Both the position numbers and the translations under genes were made by a program. From the NCBI GenBank assembly GCA_008704415.1, contig VXIS01000006.1, positions 1 through 64,000 on the forward strand: a stretch of 64,000 bases of DNA. The letters run 5' to 3'. Below are positions 1 through 8,180 of the stretch, one piece after another. The DNA comes from Sphaerosporella brunnea. Taxonomy: Eukaryota > Ascomycota > Pezizomycetes > Pezizales > Pyronemataceae. Each line of letters starts with the position of its first letter. Within the stretch, counting starts at the first letter, position 1. The notes beneath the pieces are model-generated. The model saw nothing but the letters and a program-made list of their open reading frames with translations, was not told the DNA's origin and ran no database searches.

Positions 1-278
1 AACCGCGCCCTTAGCGACATTGTTCAGCCAGATCCGGGAATTTCCCTCAACAACTAGCAGGAGTTTCGACAAAAGGGGACCGTTGATCGATTGAGCGACC
101 GATAATTAGTCGAATTACAGCTTTCGTTTTAAAAATAACCTTTTGTGGGCGCGGGAAATCCGTACCAAGTTAGGGTACGTCGACCGGTTCTAATCCATCC
201 CAACCTTCCAGCCAGCCTGATATCTTCTTTATTTCATGTGACTCCGCTGAATTTGGCTGTTATTAACAGTTCCGAGCT

Positions 279-976
279 ATGCATCCAGTTGTGCCGTCCT
301 CTAGCTCCCACCTGGACCGGCCTACCATGCGCTCGCAACAGCCTACTCTACCGGATTCATCGCCGAGGCTGGCTCCACACCCCATGGTTCCTTAGACGAT
401 GAGAACGCACTGGACAGACCACCGCGCCGCCCCGGCCGCCTGACGATGCGTCGCCCCAGCTGCGCCAGCCACCTTACGATGCTTCGTCCCGGCCGCCTAC
501 TGGTGTACTGCCTTCAGCCAGGGCCCAGGCTCCTTCGGTATGTCTGTACTTTCTTTGGCGTCTCAATACGCTTCTGACTAGCTCGACAGCTTAACGTTAC
601 TCCATCCAAGTCCCGCAAGAAACGGGGTCGAGCACGTAAACAGTCTTCTTCTGCAATCTCAGCCTCAGCGACCGGCCGCCTTGTAGATTCTCGCCAGGTT
701 GCATCAATTGCGGCTGCCGAGACTGCCAAGACAGCATCCAGCACTGTAGCAAATGGCCTGCGGCGCTCCGGGAGGAACAAAGGGTTCGCTGTCCAAGATT
801 TAGACAATGTGTACCAACATGCAGAGAAAAAGCTAATCAACTCAGTTGGAGCAGCAAATGAGGCGGGCCGGAAAGCACGGCAAGCTTTCCATGATGCGGA
901 GACTTTGATGGCTACAGGAGACGGGGCTTCTGGTGGTGGCGGGGATTCTAGGGGACGCGGGGGCTCTTCGAGATGA
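279..976 (+). CDS. Unrecognised Pro-rich / Ala-Ser-rich protein gene, two exons, 5' part frame-broken
   Basis: The last exon (590-976) reads without stops to TGA 974-976. It encodes a basic stretch (SKSRKKRGRARK), an Ala/Ser/Thr-rich helix-like middle (VASIAAAETAKTASSTVANG) and a Gly/Ser/Arg tail. An intron at 538-589 fits: donor GTATGT, CTGAC branch-like site, acceptor CGACAG, phase 0. Upstream, ATG 279 opens a Ser/Pro-rich N-terminus. It then needs two frame changes (near 390 and 435) to reach the Pro/Asp-rich exon that ends at 537. Those may be true frameshifts, an unrecognised intron or sequence errors. The mirror copy at 34488-35185 shows the same breaks. I recognise no family. A long antisense frame over the same region is probably a shadow. 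Confidence 0.45.
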
Positions 977-1040
977 CATTGGGCGTGGAAGATTTTTTCT
1001 CTACATGTGTACATTACATAATCAATTTACGTCACCTATG

Positions 1041-1239
1041 CCGTATATCTGTATAAAGCTCTGTATACGTGCGCGCGCTGCAGAAATCCTGGGCTGTATA
1101 GATTCTGTATAAGAGTGCTGTATAAATTCTGTATAGAGTGTTGTATAGACCCTGTATAAAGGCCTGTAGAATAATCGTGGCCTCGTTCTATACCGCGCGC
1201 TGTATAGATCGGGTGTATAGATGGTTTATACAGGGGCGT
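1041..1239. repeat. Cluster of CTGTATA-type heptamers
   Basis: About a dozen irregularly spaced copies of CTGTATA or close variants (CTGTATAGA, CTGTATAAA, TGTATAGA) lie in 200 bp, with two GCGCGC blocks. The spacing is not a fixed tandem period. The cluster lies between the 3' ends of the gene at 279-976 and the F-box/ankyrin gene at 1528-2521, so it may hold 3'-end signals. It is duplicated at 34225-34423. Confidence 0.7.
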
Positions 1240-1527
1240 GTACGACAGGGGTTAGTTTGGCTGTGTACTTTGTTTGAACTTCTGTGGTTCTATTTGCGTG
1301 GTTCAAGATTATCAAAGTTATTTGGGTTCAGGAATACATCTGCACTGTCTACAAGCCTCTCCTCGGAGGAAGGAACTAGTGGCAGACTGGACCGGAATAC
1401 ATGTGAATTTCCCATATAAAGTACAATGTAAATAACTGTACGAACACGGCCACCCAAAAAATCCATGACTATGGGTGAAAAACAAACTTTCCATTTCCCA
1501 CAATTCGGCAGCATCACCAACAACCCG

Positions 1528-2521
1528 TCAGATAACGGGGAGCCAACCAGGCCCGTGAACCCCAGACTCAGTAGTAAGAGCGTTTGCCATGAGGTTTGCT
1601 TCTTCCTCGGGGAGCCCTGGCTGTTTTATCCACCATAAAGCGTTATGGCCGTGGTTATCCACCGCGTGGATGTCAGCACCAGCAGCCCTGAGTGCCCTCA
1701 TACACTTTAGCGTGTAGCAGCGCATCAGAGCGGTGATTCCGTCCTGATCCTTAGCGTTCACATCAACTCCTGCATCAACGAGTTTCTTGATCATCTTGCG
1801 CTTGCCCGAATAAGCCATGACCGCTACATGCATAGCCGGTGTCGTAGGGGCCGGAAATGATAAGCGAGCACCACGGTCAAGCAAAAATTCCACCATTTCC
1901 GTGACACCCATCTTGATGGCGTAAAAAATTGGCGGAGCAGCTCGCCCAACGATGTAATGCCCCTTGGTAGAAAGGAGGTTGATGTTGGCACCAGCAAGTA
2001 GAAGCGCCTTCGCCGCCTTGGTATCGCCCGAAGCAGCAGCGAAATGAAGGGCTGAAAGTCCCTGCTTGTCCCAACCGGCAGGATCCGTTCCTAAGTAGTT
2101 AACGTTGGCCCCTCTACTAACGAAATGCCAAATAAGAACCGTTTCCACTCCCGTGGAGTGGAATGTTCGGGCACACTTCCAAAGACCCTGGCTGCTGAGC
2201 AGCCGTGACAAAACCGCATATAGATGCGAATGTGCTCGGCACAAAGCAGAAAGATCATTCGGATCCTCCAAGCTCTCTCCGATCTGTAGAATGAGCTCGT
2301 TTGGGAGTCGCAGGAGGGTCTTTTTGGGAGTCGATGCGGAGGAGCGCCTTGCGGCGAGAGTGTTTCCGTTTCCATTGGTTTCAGTTTCGAAGACTCGCCC
2401 TTTTTTTGCCCTTTTGTTGGGGGCGTTGAAACTGGTACCAGATCTAAAATTCCCGTTAGTGAACAACTCTTGCAGGTGGCAGAGGAAAAAGGAATAGCCT
2501 GCCCTACCTTAGAGTCGGCAT
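1528..2521 (-). CDS. F-box / ankyrin-repeat protein (left-arm copy)
   Basis: Two exons on the minus strand: 2508-2521 (14 nt, ATG at 2521) and 1528-2443, joined by a 64-nt intron (2444-2507; GTAGGG...TTTTAG). The product is 309 aa and begins MPTLRSGTSF. The long frame itself has no good ATG, so the micro-exon decides the start. Residues 49-88 match the F-box pattern (LLRLPNELILQIGES). Residues about 130-275 carry four to five ankyrin units (GLSALHFAAASGD, APPIFYAIKMG, DGITALMRCYT). Fungal F-box/ankyrin proteins are thought to be SCF ubiquitin-ligase adaptors; the substrate is unknown. A TATA motif and a pyrimidine-rich leader lie upstream. The mirror copy at 32931-33924 is also uninterrupted. 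Confidence 0.85.
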
Positions 2522-2676
2522 ATCGGCAAAACAACGATGTCAAGATCGAGATGTGGGGGAGGGTGGTAGGGCAAAAGACGAAGTGAACGCTGAGGAACTA
2601 ATAGGAGTAGTGGGTTGGGATGGTGGTGGAACAGGGAAATGTAAGGTGAGATGCTGCTTGCGCAGAAGGCAAGCTA

Positions 2677-2683
2677 CTTTATA
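2677..2683 (-). promoter_or_regulatory. TATA box of the F-box/ankyrin gene
   Basis: On the minus strand this reads TATAAAG, about 155 nt upstream of the ATG at 2521. A CT-rich leader follows, as in many fungal promoters. Mirror at 32769-32775. Confidence 0.5.
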
Positions 2684-2818
2684 ACTGGAGGCAGGTAGGG
2701 TTAAATAGGTAAGTACCCTAGTCGACTCGACCCCTTCGAAAGTCGGTCAGTTCGAACGAGACACTCGGCACCGTCGCGGACTAGCCCTCCATTCTTCTCT
2801 CGGGGCGGGAGAGCTCTT

Positions 2819-3637
2819 TTGATCCCACGGAGTGTATACGGTGACAGTTACGCAGGATATCAACTCACCGCCATCAAAGGAATTTCTCACTCTCCCGAAA
2901 ACACCAAATCCACCGTCCAAGCAGAAATTCGGGTTTGTGGCGCCGCGATTGAACCTCTCCAATGGAGCCAGCAATTCTTCATTTCCTCCTCAGGGATGCG
3001 GAGCGCTGGTGAACCACGTTGTGTTGACGGATCCGCAACTGCTGTCGGACGGAATCACCAGCGCAAAACCGGACTCAGAGACGTCAGATTGGAAGCGGAA
3101 CCACGTGCCGTGGCTGGCGTTGCAGTTCTTCACGCACGACAAGCTCAGGTTGAGCACCAACCAGCTAAATGGCAGTGATGGCCTGTTCACGGGTACTACA
3201 TGTACCTTGAGAAAGAATATCCAGCAGACGATCCAAAGGCGAGGCGCGGGAACTTGGTGAGCGGCATGCGCAATGGCACCTCCAGCATTTCCGCATCCTA
3301 TGCAGGCTCCCCGGTAGCTACCAAAATGGTGACGGCAGTGGAGAAACACCGCAAGATACAGCCCGATGCTCCTGTACAAAGCACCGGGTGCCAGCCTACC
3401 AATGGAGATCCTGAGCTATTTGGATACCCCGATGGAGTTACTATGCCGATGGACGAATCGAGACAAAAAGCTCACCACCAGAGAGGCTGGCAAATTTTAC
3501 CGAGTTTATGCCTCTCAGGTACTCCGCTGGGTACAGCATCGCCCGCTTGCGAGTCTTTAGAAATTAATTTTTTGATAGGTTGGCAACACCCCCACCCCTC
3601 CGGCCCGCGTTGCTTAAGACACAGACGTACGGAATAG
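2819..3637 (+). other. Coding-like region in several frames, unrecognised
   Basis: Two plus-strand frames are open in succession. One is 2832-3260, 142 aa, polar and natural-looking, with segments such as DWKRNHVPWLALQFF. The other continues in another frame from about 3200, with segments such as ADDPKARRGNLVSGMRNG. A third frame is open at 3366-3560. This suggests one decayed or frame-shifted gene of about 240 codons rather than three genes. The minus strand is also open at 2990-3379, so strand is not certain. I recognise no domain. Mirror at 31815-32633. Confidence 0.35.
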
Positions 3638-3853
3638 TAGAGTACGTAGTTGCTGCACATAATAAGACTGTGATCTACGCTTATGCTTGACTTTCCTGTG
3701 CGACATCGGACCCTTAAGACAACATCTATGCTATGCCTCCCGGGCGGAAAGAAGCAGCTTTTTGATGTCTGCAAGGCCTAAAGATGCGTTAACTAGTTAT
3801 TATTTTTAATTTTTTTTCAAAATACACACCCGCCTTAAGAATTTCAATCCTCT

Positions 3854-4436
3854 TCAAACCCGATATCCGCGGCCAACTCGGTGGCTTCTTTTGGAGTTCA
3901 GCTCCTGGTTGATAAAGTCCAGTTTGGGCGATTTGTTCTGGAAGTGGCCCCGGTTCTGAATCAGCATCCCCGTCTGCATCGCCTCTCCTCCACCTTCTTC
4001 TTCACATTCATCCATCTCTTCTTTATCTACTAGAAAACTGGCTTCTTCCTCTTGGTCTTGACTTTGCCGGGTTCCGCTGCGGATTCCGCTGGGTGCAACG
4101 GTGGCTTCTCCAAATCCTCCGGATTCTGTCTGGCAGGCGCAACCCAGCATCCTCCTGCACCTCGCCATTAGTACGAATTATTAAATTGCTATCGAAATAA
4201 GAGCAAAAGAACAGAGGTTACCAACGCTTCCTGGGTCTAATGTTTTCCAAGTGCATATATCTCTGATGATGTCCGGCCATTGCTGGATTTGGAGGAGGCT
4301 GGTGTGCGATTCGGGTTGCTGGTGATTGACTCCGCATCCTCAAACAGTGCAAAAGGCAGTCAGAAAGTGTTGACATCATGATGTCAAACATGGCTTTGGC
4401 TGCTGGTCCGAGCATTTTGACAGCTGGTCCGAGCAT
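3854..4436 (-). other. Candidate two-exon gene, unrecognised
   Basis: On the minus strand an ORF from ATG 4436 (72 aa) begins with a duplicated 21-nt unit that repeats the start (MLGPAVKMLGPAAKAM) and ends Arg/Lys-rich at 4218. An acidic ORF follows (4168-3854; Gln/Asp/Glu-rich, then Gly/Glu-rich). The two could be joined by an intron starting at a GTAACC donor near 4220, but I could not fix a frame-consistent junction. No family recognised. Mirror at 31016-31598. Confidence 0.3.
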
Positions 4437-4619
4437 TTTACGATGAAGTTAAGCCAGATCGCTCTTTTTGAAATACGTTCCGATTTTTTTCCTTATCGAA
4501 AAACTATCGTGAAAGTCTTTTAGAGCGCATCAAACATCAGGATACCATCACAACCGTGCATCTGCTTTCGTTGTTTGTGGTGGTCGTTTTCCCAGCTCTC
4601 ACCACCGGGGCCTGCCGAA

Positions 4620-4838
4620 CTATCGGTTACAAACCGCCTGCACCATAGTAGCAGATGCGAGGTAGTACCGGTCGCGGGGTTGCGAAAGCCCCGGCTCGCC
4701 ATGTTCCTCGCCCATCCGGGGTTTATTGTCCCGGAGTGGGGCCATCATGTAGTGCAGGCCGTGCGGGCCGGGTTTCGTGGGGTCCTGGGAAGGCCAGATA
4801 CAATAATCAACCTCGATTCTGTCGTTATGTTCCTGCAT
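4620..4838 (-). CDS. Short unrecognised ORF
   Basis: A 72-aa hydrophilic frame from ATG 4838, with segments such as EVDYCIWPSQDPTKPGPHG and RDNKPRMGEEHGEPG. Composition looks protein-like, but length and lack of homology leave it uncertain. It may be the last exon of the upstream SH3-like gene, which ends at 4943. Mirror at 30614-30832. Confidence 0.3.
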   Translation of the reverse strand: MQEHNDRIEVDYCIWPSQDPTKPGPHGLHYMMAPLRDNKPRMGEEHGEPGLSQPRDRYYLASATMVQAVCNR

Positions 4839-4942
4839 CGTTGCGATAACAGGCTCGATTTTTGTTTTGTTTTAATCATCCTGTATTCGCTTGCGGCCAT
4901 GACATGAGGGCTGTATACACAGATCTACCGTTGGCCTGGACC

Positions 4943-5394
4943 TCAAGTGTCCACAGACGGGCGTGATCTAAGAGGCGCACCAGGGAAATTCGTAACTGGT
5001 AAGATTGCACAAAGGGAAAGACATAAGTTCACGATCATTTTTGTGGCTTCTCCGGCCATCGCCGCCGCGGACACGTCCCATGAACCAGTGCTTGTAGCAT
5101 CATCCAAGACCTCCACCACCGCACCATTATCGACCTGCAACTCCACCTCACCCTTCTTGGTGTGCGCGAAGACGCAAGTGACCACGAACTTGGCGATGTG
5201 CCGCTTCTCGCGGGTGCGCACAAGGCTCGTCTGGATGCTGCCGTGCGCGTCGTCGGTGACAAGGTTGTTGGTGTGGTGAAACTCCAGCTCCTGTGATAGA
5301 GGGGGTTAGGTATGCTGGGGCAGTGGAATGGGGTGCTTACGGGTGCAAGCGAATGGTCGACCAGATGACCACCAATATCAGGATATGACCACAT
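4943..5394 (-). CDS. SH3-like protein, tandem copy B (left arm)
   Basis: Minus-strand exon 1 is 5341-5394 (ATG at 5394, 18 codons) and exon 2 is 4943-5290, separated by a 50-nt intron (GTAAGC...CACAG); 133 aa. The segment starting ELEFHHTNNLVTDDAH aligns in layout with the N-terminal helical part of fungal LSB1/PIN3-type SH3 proteins. It is followed by FVVTCVFAHTKKGEVEL and VVEVLDDATSTGSW, which resemble an SH3 core (ALYDF, GD.VEVL, W). The second SH3 tryptophan and the FPSNYV end are not visible, so the domain may be truncated. A homologous gene (copy A) lies about 0.5 kb upstream with the same intron position. LSB-type proteins bind Las17/WASP in actin patches; that role here is inference. 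Confidence 0.5.
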
Positions 5395-5786
5395 CCGTGT
5401 TGTTGGACGCAGGAGGGATTGAAAGGAAGTCAACGGTAAACAGCCTTGTAGCCAGTCCCTACATGACAGTTCCAAACCGCGTGCGCGCAAGGTGGAGCCC
5501 TGTGGCTGAAGCGGGGTGAAATACATGGACGGCGCAAATGCTTGGAGTGTGTGCAGCACCTCTGCTGAGAGTACCAGCTGCTGGTGCCAGTGTTTGGCCC
5601 TGGGGTGGTGGCGCAGAAGTGGCTATTCGGACGAAAAGCAGACTCACTGGGCGTCACACGGTACAGATTGGGCTGTCACACCCGGGAAGTTTACTTCCAA
5701 GGCGCCCAACGCCGCCTCGCACACAAGAAAACAAAAACCAACTTTATTTCAATGCTCCCTGGCTGTTCGCATTACCCCAGAGCACG

Positions 5787-6391
5787 TCACCTAGTTTCCC
5801 ATGCGAAACTTGTTCTTTGCCAGCTACCCGACCGCACCATCGCCGCCGCGGACACGTCCCACAAACTGGTGCTTTTTTGTTTCTTTTTTGCCGTTTTCTT
5901 TGTCAAAGCACGGTCGTCGTCCTCGGAAGCAGATCCAGAAAAGGACCGCTTCGGCCGTGAGGCCACGCTAAGCAACGACAAAATTATCACGACGTTCTTC
6001 CAATATGGATCTCCAGAAAAAAAGGGTCCAGAAAGGCTGTAAGCAACTTACTGTTGCATTATTCCATTGTGGGCGCGTGTTTCGAGTCGGCGGGGAGATT
6101 GTTCTCGCGTGTTTCGCAGGCTGAACTGTTGGGCTGGGTGGCCCGGTGCGGCTGTGCTTGAGTCTCGTCGTGATTTTCGGCGGCGCAATCTGCAGCTTCT
6201 CGCCAGCGCTCGCAAGGCTCTGCTGAATGGCGGTGTGCGCCTCGTCGGTGACGAGGTTGTTGGTGTGGAGGAACTCCAGCTCCTAAAGGGGGTTAGGGAT
6301 GCTTGCGGCGAGGAAAGGGGACTGCACTTACAGTGAGCAGACGCTGCAAGGAGGCTTTGTAAAGTGAGTTGGTGTTAAGCGGGGAGGTCAT
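5787..6391 (-). CDS. SH3-like protein, tandem copy A (left arm), C-terminus diverged
   Basis: Minus-strand exon 1 is 6332-6391 (MTSPLNTNSLYKASLQRLLT). A 49-nt intron (GTAAGT...TTTAG) follows, then exon 2 at 6052-6282. Exon 2 starts ELEFLHTNNLVTDEAH, matching copy B, and then turns basic and Pro-rich. A GTAAGT donor at its end and a TTAG acceptor near 5968 suggest a third exon. There a frame with KRSFSGSASEDDDRALTKK ends in SLWDVSAAAM, a motif shared with copy B. The third junction does not keep frame in my reading, so the 3' end is tentative. The SH3 core seen in B is missing here. Confidence 0.45.
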
Positions 6392-6570
6392 GGTTGCTGT
6401 GTTGCGGAGGTTGCGGTTGAGGAGACTTGGAAATGAAGACGGTGATGGGCCTAATCGGTGTGAAGAGGGTTTGAGGAATGAAGCTGGGGTAAAACGCACT
6501 CAGAGGTTTGGGCCCTGGTGAGGACGTTTTGCGTTATTTTGTACTCGTGACACACTCACTATACATATTC

Positions 6571-6648
6571 AAATCACCATGAAGTTAGATATGGGCTGGC
6601 GTAGTGCTTGGGGTGCAAACCCCCTGTGCGGCCCCAAAAAATCACCAT
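6571..6648 (+). repeat. 58-bp tRNA-Cys-like insert between 10-bp direct repeats
   Basis: AAATCACCAT occurs at 6571-6580 and 6639-6648. The 58 bp between them contain GGCTGGCGTAGTGC, like a tRNA A box, and TTGGGGTGCAAACCCCC, like a Cys (GCA) anticodon arm. The D-arm is shortened and the T-arm/B box is missing. It looks like a truncated tRNA-Cys sequence inserted with a target-site duplication. It is not a working tRNA gene. Mirror at 28804-28881. Confidence 0.5.
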
Positions 6649-7125
6649 CAGAATTAGCCCTACGAATACACGGGCAACGCTTAGGGATCTGCAAAGATTA
6701 GCTGTCCGGCGCCAGCGAAGTAGCACCATCCGCACCGACACCAGGTTGGTTCACCGTTCGATTGAGGTTTTCAAACGCGATGGATTAGAAACTCTACGCG
6801 TCGCCGCCTCAAAATCCCGGTGCATCCGCTGGTGATCCTAGCCTTTTGCCATGCATGGAACACGCTGTTAATGAGCGGCGATGGCCCCGCTGGGAATTCA
6901 CGTGCCTATGAGGTTTACAGCGGGTGGTGGTGTTCACGTCAATCCCTCGATAATGCCTCTGGCGTCATAACGGGCCTCGCAGGGTTCCGGAGTCGGTTGG
7001 CGGGTAGGATGTGCCGTGGCCCGTTCTCTCTCGGCCGGGAAGCATCTCAATGCCACTGCTCTACTGCTCTCATCATGAGATATTGCATACCGCGCACCGC
7101 CAGTGTCATTAGTTCAACGAGAACC
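6649..7125. other. No gene recognised
   Basis: Short frames of 75 aa (6608-6835) and 107 aa (6820-7143) are open on the plus strand but show no domain, start context or conservation that I can use. Confidence 0.4.
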
Positions 7126-7274
7126 CGAAGCTGTGGATACTGACAGCTGGAGCTATCTTTCGCGGAGGACGGCAAAAGAGAATAGCACGACAAGAAACCA
7201 GCGCTGTGGGTATAAACAGCTGATGTTTAACAAAAAACGCGATCCCGGAGCTGTTGGTATAAACAGCTGGAACT
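7126..7274. repeat. Three AGCTGT...ACAGCT hairpins ahead of the copia Gag remnant
   Basis: Imperfect copies at 7126-7154, 7200-7222 and 7247-7274 each contain an AGCTGT/ACAGCT stem around an 8-nt loop (GGATACTG, GGGTATAA, TGGTATAA). A fourth copy with a 9-nt loop lies at 8452-8480, on the other side of the Gag remnant. Mirror copies are at 28178-28326 and 26972-27000. Confidence 0.7.
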
Positions 7275-7278
7275 CGAA

Positions 7279-8180
7279 ATGAACGGGTTGCGAAAACGCC
7301 GACAAAAGAGGCCAGAGGAAGCAACTCTCAGAAACGAACTGAAAAAACATGGCGCCGCAACGACTTTCCATGGGCGCCGCACCGCAGAGGCAGTACCGTT
7401 GCTTCAAGGTGGCAACTACCCGGTGTGGGTGAAAGCCATGAAACGGCATCTGGAGGGTGCAGGTCTTTCCGATCTGATATCTGGCCCCGAAACCGCCGAC
7501 GGTACCGCTGGATAAACGGTCATTTCAACAGACAAGGACGAACCGCAATGCGATGATCCACCCTATCTTAACTATTGGTATCGCTACACCACTGACGTCA
7601 ACCGGTACCGCGGAGTCTACAGTGATCAAATACGAAGATGACGGAACCCTCAACTCAGCAAAAGCCTGCTGGGAAGCTCTTGCTGAGGAATACAAACTGC
7701 CTGCAAAGCGAAATGCAATGGCAGGACTCACTGCACTACTGAAAACGAAGCGAATGGATTGCGACACTTTCGGCTCGTGTCCATCACTAACAACAAGTTG
7801 CTGGCGACTATAATACATAACGGCCTCGACGACGATGCGCGTTGGTGTCACCGGCGTACTGAAATCATGGATCTGATAGATGCCGACGACTGCGGATCGG
7901 CAAAGATCCACAAGCAAATGCAAGAATGTGAGAGACCATTGCGTACTATGAAGATGGTAACAGCGACTGATGCGGCCCCTGCTTCGAAAGTGGCTGCAGC
8001 AACCGATGCTGCAATGTAGGCCGCGGGTGGAAAAGGAGAAGGCGCCAGTCGCTGGTACTGCGGAATGATGGTCCACATGAAACGAAACCGCCCAAACAAA
8101 AGGGGGACCAAAAGAAGAACCGTCAGTCTGGCCAGAAGGTCGAAACGTCTGAAGCTGAGGGGATAACAAGCACCGATTGT
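7279..8180 (+). pseudogene. Decayed Ty1/copia-type Gag
   Basis: The frame at 7279-7515 contains LLQGGNYPVWVKAMKRHLEG and GLSDLISG, the usual start of copia Gag (DUF4219/UBN2 type: L.G.NY..W...M...L). The frame moves at 7553-7813 (SAKACWEALAEEYKL) and again at 7759-8019 (LLATIIHNGLDD). Near 8050-8100 a zinc-knuckle-like WYCGMMVHMKRN lacks at least one expected Cys. Frameshifts and lost knuckle residues show it is dead. A 227-aa antisense frame over it (7525-8208) is a shadow. Mirror at 27272-28173. Confidence 0.6.

Noticed and set aside
514..1014. 166-aa minus frame
   Set aside because: The plus strand carries a better protein with a matching intron; the minus frame is its shadow.
1041..1239. 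Centromere or replication-origin array
   Set aside because: Too short and GC-containing; nothing beyond the heptamer density supports it.
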